DNA of 64,000 nucleotides from Amphirosellinia nigrospora (GCA_004123355.1 SCHM01000005.1:992001-1056000), one strand, 5' to 3'. Counted from the stretch's first letter, positions 12,601 to 24,736 are shown. Translations and numbers: made by a program. Notes: generated by a model from the sequence alone, not told the origin.

Positions 12601-12741
12601 GGCATCCTCAAGGACGCGAGGCATGGCTATCTGCTACCGTGTAGGTACAACTATACGAACCACCCTGCAAAATATATGTACATGGAATTCTCGGGTATCA
12701 TTATCATCATATAAAGTCGCTTCGACCACCCACATAACTCC
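9645..12741. other. AT-rich gene-poor stretch
   Basis: No gene is recognised in about 3.1 kb apart from the tandem repeat at 10113-10180. TA-rich composition and many stops in all frames suggest decayed repetitive DNA, possibly mutated by RIP (repeat-induced point mutation). I cannot compute RIP indices here. Confidence 0.45.
10113..10180. repeat. Degenerate tandem repeat, about 14 bp unit
   Basis: At least four imperfect copies of an ATTYATTCTTG unit follow each other in a T-rich tract. Confidence 0.55.
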
Positions 12742-14027
12742 TTAAGTGGAGTATTTAGCAGCCACGATATCGGCCTGGACCATCTTGTCGACATCGTCAG
12801 ACGGGAAGCCAGCCGTGATCACGCCCTCGTAGAACGTGCCCTCTGCACTGTTGCTGTTGTCGCCGCCGATGCGAGGATGATGGCGCCCTCTTGCGTCTGT
12901 GCAGATATCCGGTTAGCACGTCTTATCGAAACAATCTTCTCCGACAACAATCGAATAGAACTCACCATCGTCTCGTATCCCGCAGGCCTCACGCCAGCGT
13001 AGCCCGTCGTCAAGTCACGGTAGAATCACCAACGAGGATCTCCCAGTAGTTGTTCGGCATGCCCTTAACGACGCCGGTAACGAAACGGTGCTCGCGGTCG
13101 GGTTCCCGGGGACAACGCCCGGATCCGAGCCAGCGAAGACGCCATTCTCCAAGTCAGCCATGACCCAAGGTCCATTACCGCTGCCCTTGCCACCAGTGGT
13201 GCCGAGGCCGAAGTACAGAGCCTGCATGTGGGTGTTGCCGGTGTCGTCGTTGCTCACCTCGGCGTTGCCGTAGTCGAAGCAGCAGTTACCGTTGTAGTGC
13301 GTGCCGTCCAGAACCGCGTAGATGCCCTGTGCGGCGTCTCCCGTCGGGATCTTCGACGTCTTGTCGTTGCGGTACCCAATTCCTGGCGAAACGGACACGC
13401 CATAGACAGTTTGCCCGCCGAGCGTCACCTTCGCGGCCGTCGCATCGGCCAGCGCATCATCCCCGCCGGCTGCGGGCCCTGAGGCCGCGCCACCTGGCGG
13501 AGCACGCGTCAGGTCGTTGCCGTTGCCGGACTGATCGTAGATCTAGACACGTAAAACACGTCGTTAGCACGCTCTGCTAAGGTTATTACTTCGTTAAGTC
13601 CAGCATGAACACTAGGTGTTTTGAGAAGGACAGCAAGCTGCCACAAGGTTGGAGCTGGGTCCGATTTCACTCACTATATGGTGGGTTAGCGATGACCGGA
13701 TATCGTGAGAGCAAGGGGAATGCATAGGTTCCCAGGTGCGTGAACATACCAGCAGAGATAACACAAGATGTGTTAGCGCAGAACGAGTCCTGAGACGCGG
13801 CATCGGCTATGCCGCCGGCGGACACAGGCTTGATGTCCTGAGTAGTACCATCTTCACGCTGCACCTGGTAGAGCGGCGAGTCATAGGCAGAAAACAGAGC
13901 GCGGGTAGTGCCTATGGGCGGCTACACAAGGCGCGCCGTTCGAACCGTAGATGTCGCAGGGCCCTGCGGCGACGAACGGCAGCAGGGCGGCAACGATGCC
14001 GGGTGCGAGGTTACGTGATGAAGGCAT
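12742..14027 (-). pseudogene. abfB: GH54 alpha-L-arabinofuranosidase (AbfB catalytic domain), frame-broken
   Basis: This is a secreted enzyme that removes arabinose side chains from arabinoxylan and arabinan. The start at 14027 opens a signal peptide (MPSSRNLAPGIVAALLPFVA) followed by AGPCDIYGSNGAPCVAAH, the GH54 N-terminus. One extra base then shifts the frame. Next come SPLYQVQREDGTTQDIKPVS and AGGIADAASQDSFCANTSC (another frame), then an intron to about 13545. The catalytic core reads IYDQSGNGNDLTRAPPGG, AVLDGTHYNGNCCFDYGNAE and GNGPWVMADLENGVF. Frame changes follow near 13100 and 13020, there is an intron at about 12910-12965, and one G is missing in EGAIIL-GIGGDNSN. The end reads VQADIVAAKYST. 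It stops where the C-terminal arabinose-binding (CBM42) domain would start in AbfB, so it is catalytic-domain only. Confidence 0.8.
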
Positions 14028-15368
14028 GCTGACTCTTTTGTCTCTTTAGATGATGAAATAATGAGAAGATCTTGGTGGCGTGGACACAAGCTGCTATCAA
14101 ACTGACCTGGGCGGTTCAGAGCTACCTTTTTATATTGTTTCCCATTCCCTCTCCGGCGTCTCCGTTCCATCAGCCGACGTCTGTTGTCCAGTTAGGTCGC
14201 CATGACGTATATCACGATGTTGACTCGAGCCTCGTCAGCCATTTCTATTGTGTGGAGCACCCTCGCTGTCGGTCGTGCCAATCACAATAACGAAACTGCT
14301 GGCGCCGGCCTCGTGAGGATCTCTAAAACGCGCGCACGCCGGGCGAGATGCGGTAGGTCCATAGAGACTGGTCGGGCAGACCCCGGACGCACAGCACCGT
14401 AAACGGCTCCGGCACCGCCGATCCTTTCTTAGTGCGCAAGCTAAGCTTACATATTCGTCAGCGACATCTCCTCCTTCCCTCTACAGATACCCGCAGCTTG
14501 CTTCCCCGCGTTTTTTTACGGACGTGGGGAATCTATATCAGGATTTTAGATCGGTAGAACTTTTCCTGTTCTTACATTCAAGATCTTAACTACGAGTCGA
14601 TCAGGGGTTTCCTCCATGTGTAGATCGCCTTTCGCCGATCAAAAGCGGGCTTCATTTCTTGTACAGGATCAACCGCGGTCGCCGGTATGAAGCCTACTCT
14701 CAGTCACATGGAGGTAGAGGAATGCAGCTGAGAGGAATGCAATCTCCAGCATAGATGCGCATAGATGCCCAAAGGTCGGCGCGTGATTTGCATTCCAGGG
14801 CTTCGGCAACGGCAAGGGTCCTGGGGTGGGTGGTCGTCACATCTCAACTCCGGGATGTGCCAAGAAAATTGGCGGTCAATTAGATCCACGTGCCGAAGTA
14901 TGCTTATTTCCCCGGAATTCCGCCTCACGAGAGGTCATTCCACATCTACCCCTTCAAGTGCCGTTTCGGCAGTGTAACTTAAAAGGTGGGGAATTGGGGC
15001 TATGTAGATAGCGAGTTATCCAATCGCCTTTTGACCATTATATTCTAATCCGATTGGATGATCTCACAGAGTACCTACAACCTTGCATACCTCTTTTAAG
15101 TCACTACTAGGGGAGAAGATTCATATACATGTTCACATTTTAACTTTGGCATGCTACCTTCTAAAGTACCTAATCAGCTATTTCCCCAAAGACTACCTAT
15201 GTATGGTTCACGAATATGCGGGACAGAGTACTTTGCAGGAAGCTTTTCTCTCTCTCTCTGAGTTATTGAGTAGGTAATCTAGTATACATTATGTCCTACT
15301 TTTAACGTCTCGGACCCAGACGATACAGCAAATCTTAACTCCGCCGCATGTTTAACTAGCCGAGCCAA
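14028..15368. other. Intergenic, nothing recognised
   Basis: This 1.3-kb stretch lies upstream of the arabinofuranosidase and contains only short overlapping frames without motifs. Confidence 0.5.
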
Positions 15369-15900
15369 TCATTCCTCCGCCCGTATCGATCTTTGGAGTT
15401 TTACGTTAAACTCCTTCATACAATGAAGATACCGAGAAAGTCCAAGGCCTAGAAACTCGTAGTCATATAGACAGCGACTCTCACCTTGCAGAACTTCGAA
15501 GGCTCTTTGAACTTCTGTGGTTTTAGCGGCGGCTGTCAAGTTGACCGACAAGCCTTTAGAGCCGGCATTCTTGGTTTGGGGGTTTTTGTTGCTGTGCAGC
15601 TTCTAGGCTGGATATTTGGGTATCGTACCCAACCCTGATCTCAATATCTGTCGCGTTAACAGGAACGCCTAGGACATCATAGTAGTTCGCTGTCTTATTC
15701 TGAAAATCAGCTTGAGGGTAATTGGTTGTCCTAATAGAATACTGGGGTACTACGTAGGAAAGATACAACTGTGCTAGAATGGCGCCAAGTATAAAAACCC
15801 CGATTATGCGCAACGAGTACAGTTCTCTTAGAGATTGAGGTTGTTCGTCCTGAGCAACTCCCTGTACACCCGGCGCCTGTGGTGGTGCGTTATCTGCCAT
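15369..15900 (-). pseudogene. Membrane-anchored J-like (degenerate DnaJ) protein, one frameshift
   Basis: The likely start is the ATG at 15900 (MADNAPPQAPG), 13 codons inside a longer frame. One transmembrane helix is clear (SLRIIGVFILGAILAQLYLS, about residues 28-48). It is followed by a J-domain-like segment: TANYYDVLGVPVNATDIEIR (helix I-II), then a break near 15585 in an A/C homopolymer, then TTEVQRAFEVLQGESRCLYD (helix III-IV). The HPD tripeptide needed to stimulate Hsp70 is absent in either frame, so this would be a J-like protein of the Pam16 kind rather than an active co-chaperone. The membrane (mitochondrial or ER) is not determinable. A short intron could be invoked, but it would remove part of helix II. 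Confidence 0.5.
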
Positions 15901-18570
15901 ATTGAGGGTTTTTCTTGGTAATTCTTCGGTTTTGGGCAATTGGACTGAGTCTGGTCAATTAAGCGATGTTTGTCCAAATAATTACTTGTCAACACTGATG
16001 AGGCCAGTAATAAATATATATAGACAACCATTCATTCCAACAATGACTTCTTTTCAACTCTATTGTGACTTTGTTGATGAAATTATTGCTTTGTTGTGGT
16101 GGGGTGAAAAACAATAAAGGAGATATAATAAAGCCCATATAACGCATTGTTGAATAGCTTTCTCTTGCATTACAAAGATTGACAAAACAGAGTGATAAGC
16201 TCAAACCCAGATCGAAATCTGCGCTATCGATATTTGTAGCTCCCTTATTACCTATTGATTAAATGTGGGCTTATTAATCATTGATTGTTTTGCTTCTGAA
16301 AAGCTGACGGTGTCTTTACACTAAATCGAGTAAAGGGGTTAGGCAACAACACAAGGTAAATTTACCATCACCATTTTTCGATTTCGCGTGTAAATGCTTG
16401 GCAAAATAACTCACAAGGTAAGAGCACATCCCTATCGCTTATTTAAATATTTTCTCCTTTTATTAATAAGCTGCCTTTAAGATGCTTTTTACTCGCTAAT
16501 AATCAAAAGGACCAAGTTCAAACCATGCACTAACAACAAGTGATATAGCTATACTGTTCCCATTACTTATAAATCAAACTTGAAAATGATTACCATAAAT
16601 AGAAGTTTACTAGTATCCAATAGACACCGAAAACTATGTTGTAGCTGACACCCCAGTAATCGCCGTATTGCGCACTATCTGATGAAAATCGTCACCTAGG
16701 CATGCGGCTTCTCTCTCTCAAAGGGTCTGAGACCCTTTTTGTCGTAGAATAATCTTCTATTTGTAACTATATACATGCGGACATTGCCACAACGAAAAAG
16801 AAGCACAGCAACATCTACTTGGTGAGAAAGTACATGCATAGTTTGCCAGCGAAAGGGTACAGGACCTTACTATATAACCCAGCCATATCACAACGTCATG
16901 ATGCTTATGCCGAAACCCTTCTTGGAGCGCTAGGATGCACCCGCTTTATCTCAAGCTTCATAAACTCTGAAAACCCTCTCCTATTATTTAGGATAGCTTA
17001 TACACATCATATTTACAGTCTAGGTACCTAAGGTAAGAGGCCAACTTTGTCATAGCTTAATGAGCTCGGCGAAGCAAGACCGGATAGGGAACTATAGGCG
17101 CAAATATTAGTTAGTAGATTCTCGGCCGTACATAGAAATGTGCGCAGACAGAGAATCACCCAGATTAACATAGCATAAACACGATATGGATAGCAGCAAC
17201 GCCATCTATCCTTACCCTAGATTTGAGTACATTGGTGTCATTTAGTTAGGGAGATGCACTACAGTATATTAACCTTTCAAGTAGATAGGTCATGAAAGAC
17301 GCAAGAGCTTTGAGGCCGACTAGAAGATACAAGACGTACGTATTGGTCTATTTCTATGATGTTCAATCTGGTCGCTATGTTAGCCTAGGTACCTATGATA
17401 TCCTCCTCTTGATCTGGTCATTGGTACGTACCTACAGAGGTACGTACGATTCCTATATGCAGGTAGGTACCTTGCTGTCCCACACGCGACTTGAACGTGA
17501 CGCATCTTGGATGTGAGCCGCAGTGAATGAATGCGCCTTTAGTCAATACCTCCAGTACGAACTCTTGCCGCACCTGCCATGTAGCTACCTAGGTAGCTTA
17601 CTGCCTGATTTGTATAATATCGGGATAATATATGATGCACCTACCTGCCTCCAACCCCGATCTCGCCGTGCATTCCCCCCTCTCTGCTTCGTACTTCCTG
17701 GTTCACATCTCACACCACACCAGCATCAGCGACCTCGCGTTGGAGCACTCTCTGCCTACTGGTGATAGCACACAATTATCGAGAAGCAGGTATGTAAGGC
17801 AACTTTTCTTCATCTCATCTGCTTTATCCATGAATTTACCTCTCATTTTCAAAGCCTGGCTTCACATCTACGCCCGACATCGAAACAACAGGGCCAAAAC
17901 ACCTTGACTGGTAGAACCAGTAACCTTCACCCCACCCATTAAGCTTTTTCCTTCCTCACCTAGATACTTTAAGCGACGAGTTGGGACTCAGCTACCGGCC
18001 TACCTTCCTCTCTTTTTCTTACTCCTCTTTCTAACGGACAATACCCGTATCCAGAACACCACTCCCCAACCCACACATCTGCTGCCGATCCAGCCCGTAT
18101 CGGCCCCGGCGAAGAGCTTACTGCCGTTCGTACCCGTACATGATTTATCAAGCAAGCCGCTTCGTATCTCATTGCTGTTGTATTGGCCCTGCTGCGTCAT
18201 CAATCCTTTCTATCGCTGTCCGGCAAATCACCTGCTCGCCAACTCTTTCCCACACATCGCGCATCTTTCGTCGGCTAGGTAGAGATCTCGCAGCAGCAGA
18301 GGGCCCATGGTCTTGGATAAATGTAGCTTGAAGCGCTCCCGCCCACTTCTCTCAGCTTCATGGTTCATCTACCATAAACTTCACACCACCGTCCACGAAG
18401 CCGCAGTTAGAACAGCTTCCACTGTGCAATATCCCCTTGCCGAGATCAGACGCCGCATTTACGACTTGTCATCTTCGGAAAACAAAGGATTCTCTCTTCG
18501 AGTAGGTGCATCACTGTGCTTCACCCTTCGCGGTTTACACTGACAGAGAAGGCCTCCATCTAAAGCAAAC
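15901..18570. other. AT-rich stretch and leader of the RBR gene
   Basis: No gene is recognised from 15901 to about 17500. From about 17600 to 18570 the + strand becomes C/T-rich, like a promoter and leader for the RBR ligase gene. A perfect 16-bp palindrome AGCTACCTAGGTAGCT lies at 17583-17598. Confidence 0.5.
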
Positions 18571-19672
18571 ATGAGTCGTCGTAATACAGACAACATGACT
18601 GCTATCCCCATGGAGGGCACCCTTGAAGATCAGCAACAACGAAACCGCGATCTTGGCCAGACCGCAGATGCCGCCCAGCTAATGGAGGTCCAACAGCGTA
18701 TCACGCGGAACCGTCAGCCTTCTCAACCCAGCTCGTCTTCGCCTTCAAAGAATGCAGCGCCTCAGAAAAAAATACAGTGTGCTCTATGCCTTGATAAGTT
18801 TCCCCGCAAATCCCTTGTCCTTCCAACTTGCGGACACTTCCATTGCATCAAGTGCTTCACGTATAACATTCACGTCGCCCTCACATCTAAGCCCTTCGCC
18901 CCAGCCAGATGTTGCCAAGTCATCCCAATCGAGCTGCTCAAGGAGTCCGATGCTCTCACAGCCGACGATATCAAGCGGTACAAAGTCTGCATGGAAGAGT
19001 TGACCAACCCAAGCACCACGCTCTATTGCCGCAATTGTGAGACCTACATTCCCAGGACAACCGCGGACGAAGAGCTGGGCTATGCCACTGTGGGACAAAA
19101 ACCTGCAAGCGCTGTGGGGAAATAGCCCATTTCGGCATATGCGACGAGGCGAAGATGCAAGCCAACAGACAGGCCGACGATGAGATCTACGGTCTCGCCG
19201 AGTCGCATGGCTGGAAACGCTGCCCGAAATGTCTCAACTTGGTTCAGAAGAATGGCGGTTGCAATCACATGACGTAAGTAAATACCACAATCATCCCCCA
19301 TTGCTCGAACACTATATTGACGAATCCTTGATTATCTAGGTGTACTTGCGGCCAGTCTTTTTGTTATCTTTTTGTGGAGCAGCCCTAAGTGATTCTTGGA
19401 CCTATTTTCTCTTGTATTGGCCCCTGTTTGGAGGACAGACCTTTTTGTCCGGTCAAGACAGTGTCTAGAAGCTTCTGATATTTCATAAATCACACATGGA
19501 TTTGTGGTAACTAACCCCGAATGTCCTAGTTGGAACTGACGTTCATAAATGCGAAAAGCAACAGCTTTATGATGAACAGCAGCGACGGCGGCGCGAGACG
19601 GCGGAACGACGACGACGGCAACAAGAGGGAGAGCAGCAGCAGCAGCAGCAGCAGCAGCCGCAGCAGCAGTAG
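18571..19672 (+). CDS. RBR (RING-IBR-RING) E3 ubiquitin ligase, frame interrupted
   Basis: RBR ligases take ubiquitin from an E2 onto a RING2 cysteine and then onto a target. The first frame starts at 18571 (MSRRNTDNMTAIPMEG). RING1 starts at about residue 70 with CALCLDKFPRKSLVLPTCGH and FHCIKCF. The IBR begins LYCRNCETYIP. One base is lost at about 19088, so the remaining IBR (CGTKTCKRCGEIAHFGIC) is in the next frame. RING2 reads CPKCLNLVQKNGGCNHM, then a 66-base intron (19274-19339), then TCTCGQSFCYL. The Cys after HMT is the expected catalytic residue and is present. Two extra T's then shift the frame before CGAALSDSW. The tail, after a probable intron to about 19527, is Arg/Glu/Gln-rich (VHKCEKQQLYDEQQRRRRE) and ends in polyglutamine at 19672. 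Confidence 0.75.
19634..19669 (+). repeat. CAG trinucleotide repeat (polyGln)
   Basis: About twelve CAG/CCG triplets in the reading frame encode a run of Gln with one Pro at the C-terminus of the RBR protein. Confidence 0.85.
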
Positions 19673-20483
19673 GAAAGGACGAACTCGAATAGAGCGAGTG
19701 CCTGTCTACGTCGTAATCGGTTATCATTCAAAGTGATTCCCAGGGCTGAGTCGTACGGCTATCGCGACTAAAGGGTGGAACCATCTACTCAAGGGGAAGG
19801 CTACGACATAATACACAACCACTGAAGAAATATCGCCAATAATTTCCCGAGGTTCACATACAGTTGGGCTTCAGGGCTTGAATCTATGTTCTGATCATGG
19901 ATATTTGGCGAGAAAAAGTTGTAAAATTGGCGGAGAGTACTGGACACCCAAAGCTGGCTACGAACTAGAGCACCCCCCTAATGTTTCTTTTGTGTTTCTG
20001 ATCACTAATTTTCTTTCCTACGACAAGAGTTCCGACATACACCTTAGTGTATTCTACCCCAGAGACATACTGAGTGCAAATCATATGTGGCATTTCCGGG
20101 CTTCATATGATTAATGCAAGGATATTCAGGTGGCTCTTTAGGTAGCTAATAAGGACTGTACTATACAACACGAATGTTAAAACTCCCAGGCGGTTAATCG
20201 TGTGTTGCGCAACAGATAGGTTTCTCCTAACAGTCGCACTCACAACTCAGATGAACACCGCTTTTAATAATTGAAACCCACGACCACATGCTCAAAGACT
20301 TCCCATATGCTACGAGATAATCCGTTGTCAAGATGTCCTGTCACTATGTTAACGACAATGAAGCTTTTATTATCATAATAACAGACGTGAAACCCCATCA
20401 AATTACAGTAGTGACACTGGAATTATCCAACTGTTTCTTTTTCTTTTTGATATCGATTGCGCATTGAACTTTCCATCCCATCT
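19673..20483. other. Intergenic, nothing recognised
   Basis: This is AT-rich sequence between the 3' ends of the RBR gene and the small hydrophilic protein gene. One 78-codon open frame (19878-20114) shows no motif. Confidence 0.5.
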
Positions 20484-20890
20484 TCATTCCATCAACCCCA
20501 TGTCGGCATCCGAAGGTTCGGCCATGGCACCCCTCTTCGGCTCATTGCCGCGCAACCGGCTCTTGATCACATTGTTCTGACCGATGGCTTCCTTCTCATC
20601 TTGTGCTACTCATGCAGATAATACGTTAGTATCCTCGGCTCATTAAATGGGATCCATGAGACTTTTTTGACGGCAGGGTGTAGCTTGCATACCAAGCTGC
20701 CGGTCCGAGTCGGCGCCCTTGGAAGGCACGGGATCCTCAATCTTGGCATCGTCTTTGACCACGTCTACGGGGCCACCGTCGCCGCGTTGCCTTACATAGG
20801 AGTTATCGCTAAATGCGCCGGTCGGCGCCTCGGGATGTCTTCTGGATTGGCTTGGCTGTCGTCGACCTGGTGACTTGCGTACTTCGACAT
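20484..20890 (-). CDS. Small hydrophilic conserved fungal protein (one apparent frameshift)
   Basis: This resembles a widespread short, charged, probably disordered fungal protein of unknown function. The start ATG at 20890 gives MSKYASHQVDDSQANPEDIP. A one-base break near 20840 leads into PTGAFSDNSYVRQRGDGGPV and DAKIEDPVPSKGADSDRQL. An 87-base intron (20606-20692, donor GTATGC, ACTAAC branch site, acceptor TAG) joins this in frame to AQDEKEAIGQNNVIKSRLRG and EPSDADMGLME, ending at 20484. The DSDRQLAxDEKEAIxxxNVIxSRxRG core matches what I recall of the family. A longer in-frame start at 20990 would add residues unlike the family and ignores the MSKY start. Confidence 0.6.
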
Positions 20891-21883
20891 GATTCGTGAA
20901 ACAGGAGATATAGGGTTTATTTAATCGTACACTATAGTTTCTGAAAAACCAATATGATGTCCGAAAAAGATTATAAAATTGCTGTTCCACAAGATGACGG
21001 TGTTATTTATAGAGCTAGCTAGTAAGTGCATGTGTTGTTCGAGCAGCAGCTCTTTGACTCATCATGCGATTACTGACATCATCGACAGCGCGCCCGCCTT
21101 ACTTCTGATAACGAAAGTCTATCATCGAGAAAAAGTATCACTGGCTTCCAGAGACAAAAGAGAGTGGTGATTCTATGTTAATAGAGGAAACGTCCGATAA
21201 GCCCAATATAATGACGGATCAGACATGTGGTCTGTGCATAGACTGGGCGCTAGTGCAGCTGTAGATTGTCGGTGATTACTCGGGAAGCTCCGCGCTGAGC
21301 CACGCCACGCGCCATGCAGGTCTGATTCGCACACATAAGATTTCACCAGGTCGGATTCAGGGACATCACGTTCTGGTAAATAGACATCAAAGTAGCCGTA
21401 TTCAGATGCATCCCTACCACACCTCTTGGACGCTCCATATTTCACCCAATTTGAGTTAGAACTAGAGCAGCCAAGAAGTAGAGGTTGAAAAATCCAGAAA
21501 TGACAGTCTAGTTAATTCTACGCAAAAAGCTACAAGAGTACTTAAATAAAAAAAACCACAAGAGGTATTTCGACGTAAAAAAAAAAGCGGTCGATAGCTA
21601 GAGATGCGATAAAGCCAAAAAATAACAGTGTTTTAATAAAAATAGCAAATGCGTAGTGTTTTAACGATGATTGAAGGTGGTTAGAGATGCGTAGTGGTAG
21701 TGGTGGTGCAATCTGTTATTTTGGTGGTTTTGGTGGCAACGAGCCACCTTGACCGTTATTTTACGTGTTTCTCTTTTGAAGAGGTGAATTCAATTGAGGT
21801 GTGCTGGGGTGTCTATACAAATTGGGTTAGAATGGGGTGTGCGGTGGGCTTCTTGACTAGGTAGAAATGGACCTGAGATTTCA
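20891..21883. other. AT-rich low-complexity stretch
   Basis: This stretch contains A-runs (for example 21548-21557, 21578-21587) and a GGTGGT-rich tract near 21670-21740. No gene is recognised. Confidence 0.5.
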
Positions 21884-22204
21884 CTATCTGCCTTTACCCT
21901 TCGACTCTTTCGGAGAGATATCGAAATCCGGTCGCGAGCCATCTTCCTTTTTGCCTCGACACGACATCACGTCATGTAGGAGCTTGGGCCCTACAGCCTT
22001 GGCGGGCCACTCACTCACCCTGGACCATATCGGATTTCTAACTTGACCTCTAATGCCCCAGTTTCGCGAGTAGTCTATATGCATCGCCACGAATATAAGC
22101 GACATCAGAAGGTCCTCACATGATGAGCTGTCATCATTTCCGGCCTCTGCGAGGGTCGGTGTCGAGATGGCAGGTCTGCCCTCAAGGTCGAAGGGTACTT
22201 GTAA
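21884..22204 (-). CDS. Possible exon of an unrecognised protein
   Basis: A 106-codon open frame runs on the minus strand from just after a stop at 22205-22207 to the stop at 21884. It contains PFDLEGRPAISTPTLAEAGN, SCEDLLMSLIFVAMHIDYSR and PDFDISPKESKGKGR. Composition is protein-like, with an acidic-Ser segment and a basic end, and an acceptor-like CAAG lies near 22198. I do not recognise a family, and an upstream exon was not found. It could be chance or a remnant. Confidence 0.25.
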   Translation of the reverse strand, partial: LQVPFDLEGRPAISTPTLAEAGNDDSSSCEDLLMSLIFVAMHIDYSRNWGIRGQVRNPIWSRVSEWPAKAVGPKLLHDVMSCRGKKEDGSRPDFDISPKESKGKGR

Positions 22205-22611
22205 TTACTGCGAAGTCAGAATATACCAAAGTATTGAGAAGACCAATCAACCTGTACAAGCGGGCGGGTAATGCGATCGGTGCTCACGCAACTTAGCGAA
22301 CGAAGGCTCTCAGTTGTGTGTGTGAGTGTAGGTTACTTACTGCAGGTACACTGACCCTAGTGAGATAGATACCTACTGCGTGCGTCTTTGCCTCGCCAGG
22401 GTCTATAGATGTTCATGACATTCAACCTTGCTGTTCCTAGCCCTATGGCATGTCGGCATCGCAGCTCTCTGCTTTCCCCCCAGGCCTTATAACTAAAATG
22501 AGTTTTCCTTTCTTCTGCTGTCTCCCAGGGATAATTTATCTTTCCATTGTTTCGTTTATTATATTAGTATCCCCGTAGCCTCTTTAAGCACCACCTTATG
22601 AACATATGAGA
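22205..22611. other. Intergenic, upstream of membrane paralogue A
   Basis: C/T-rich patches (22440-22590) could be the promoter and leader of the gene starting at 22612. No clear TATA box is seen. Confidence 0.4.
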
Positions 22612-22962
22612 ATGACGACTCTTTCCGTCGAAACTATCGTCGGCATTATCGGTGTCATCGTCAGCCTGCCCCCAACAATTCTGGTTTTGATTCGATTTAT
22701 GAAGCGCCGTTACCAGGCACGTCGAGGTACCGCCTACCGCTATACGTGATCGCCTTAATTCCCTAACCCATCAATTTGTATAGGCGAGGTTCTACCTTAC
22801 ACAACGACCCAACTTCGCCCACCACATTCAGGTCGGCATTACTTCCAAGCTATCAATGGGATCCCTATCAACTACCCAGGCTACGGCTTCGTCGAAGAGC
22901 AGTACTCACTACACCAAACGGTTACGTTTAGACGTCCGAGCCCATACCATCATCCTCCCTAG
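22612..22962 (+). CDS. Small single-pass membrane protein, paralogue A
   Basis: Two exons (22612-22726 and 22784-22962) flank a 57-base phase-1 intron with donor GTACCG, CTAAC branch site and acceptor TATAG. They give a 97-residue protein. The start is MTTLSVE, chosen because paralogues B and C start at the same point; another in-frame ATG lies two codons upstream (22606). Residues 8-28 are a hydrophobic helix (IVGIIGVIVSLPPTILVLI) followed by a basic stop (RFMKRRYQARR), which predicts N-outside, C-inside. The tail is Pro/Tyr/His-rich: LPYTTTQLRPPH, then HYFQAINGIPINYPGYGF, then VEEQYSL and a SPYHHPP end. No known domain is recognised. The frame and splice sites are intact although the surroundings are AT-rich and gene-poor. 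See paralogues at 25701 and 27608. Confidence 0.7.
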
Positions 22963-24284
22963 ATGGCTGTTAGGAAAGCATCATAAATTTCTAATGATAG
23001 AATGACTTACCATGCGTAAAGTGTAAGTTATCGATATCAAACACACCAGCTTCGACGTCTGAAGCCTTGTGCAGAACCTAGTTGGCCAATATGGTGTAAT
23101 GCAAAGGTAAATAGTTGGCGAACCAATATAGACGTTGAGTTGCCCACATATTTGGCAAGGGCCCGTTAAGCTTAGTTTTCATGCAACGGGCGTGCATGAC
23201 GTCATCCGTATTACGACCATCAGATGGGATCTCTCGCCATTCCTAACACTCGGAGAATATGGCCCTAGTTCGTTGTTTTCGTTGGATCGAAATTCAAGTC
23301 TAATAGAGGAATAGATAGACAAGCGATAAATGGGTAGATGTACAACATAGTGTAGGTTCTGCGAGGCATGACTGGGCAATCGCAATATTAAGATAGGAGG
23401 CAGTGAGTTACCTAGGATAAGCACAACTTACAATGACCAATTCAATCATATCGCTTTGCGATGCTGTACTTCGATTTTACCTAGAAAGTTATTATCCTAA
23501 CTCGCACACTAGCACCTACGATACTTATGGACATAGTTGCCTGACTTCTTTGCCCTAGCTGCCTGTCATCAAAGATAAATAGGATGTTGGTATATTGCAC
23601 GAGTAGACGTATATTTAAGCTCGTAGGGTACGGGAAGCCATGCTGGCTTATGGAGGGTAGCCGGGAGCCGGTCTCGGCAGGGGTGGCGCGTTCTATTTGT
23701 CCCACTCTGGACTCCGCATCGCCCGTCAGTGGCTCACAGACATTTTGGGGTAGAGTAAATTCTCACGATAGTAAGAACTTGGAGGGCATAACACCTCTAC
23801 GGCATATAAATCATCGGGGCAGCGCTACAACACTTGCGCGCAAGTCTCGGGGTCCCATTATATTAACAAATCCCAGAGAATATGGACGAAGTATCCCTAA
23901 ATCGGTTACACGTTCTTATATATTTTATCAGCGTGTTTAGCGTCGAATACGTAGTATGAAACGGGCTTCGAGGTTTGTGATCTTTTATTTGCCTGTGCGG
24001 ATGCCAACTTTCATACTATCGATTGATAGATAATGGATCGTTGCTTCTACGTTCAAAGTTTCGTGTTTAGAAAGAACAATTACGTATGTATAGGTAGGGG
24101 ACTATGCTGGAAATTGGCGGACTCCCTACTAACTGTGGCTACCCATATGTCGAGTAATACCTAGGTACCTTCTATAAGTAGACACCAGCACACAAACACA
24201 CTCAGGCTGCCATCTCGTTCACTTATTCGCTGCTGCTGGGGTACGCGAATATTAGTGTGCATTATGGATGCCAAGGATTAGGTA
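22963..24284. other. AT-rich stretch, nothing recognised
   Basis: The open frame at 23584-23940 (118 codons, +) has no motif. A perfect TACCTAGGTA palindrome lies at 24158-24167. Confidence 0.5.
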
Positions 24285-24610
24285 TACAGGTCTCCAGGAT
24301 GATAATTGTGTAGCGCGGCGCTAGGGCTTGTACTGGCAGGGGATTTTTGGTAGGAATTTTGCTACGTCTACTTATCGACCAGGGGTTGGTGAGTGGCAAA
24401 AAGGCTTCGAGACTGATCAACAGCTATTTTTCTATAACAGCCTCGTGAGTAGCAGTATTCTTACTCTTCTAGTTTTAGCACGACGCTACACGATTATCAT
24501 CCTGGAGACCTGTACTTGAATTCATATAACAGCCTTGTGAGTATCAGTACTCTTGCTCTTCTACCTAGTTTTAGCACGGCGCTACACAATTATCATCCTG
24601 GGGACCTGTA
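24285..24610. repeat. Direct and inverted repeat cluster
   Basis: Two diverged direct copies (24433-24514 and 24525-24610) share TATAACAGCC...GTGAGTA, TTTTAGCACG and CGCTACAC-ATTATCATCCTG. An inverted copy of their 3' third lies at 24285-24323 (GGTCTCCAGGATGATAATTG). No open frame spans them. This may be a remnant of a small non-autonomous element. Confidence 0.65.
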
Positions 24611-24736
24611 GTTACTGTAAGTATTAGCAGCGATTCTCCCAACAACCAAGACAAACCGTTCACTCTAGCCCCACAATCGCCCGTCCCGAAAAACTGGCCA
24701 ACACGGGAAAGATACCCAACTTTACACTAGTGTACC

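Noticed and set aside
23584-23940. 118-codon open frame (+) near the membrane paralogues
   Set aside because: No signal, helix or match to the paralogue family; considered chance.
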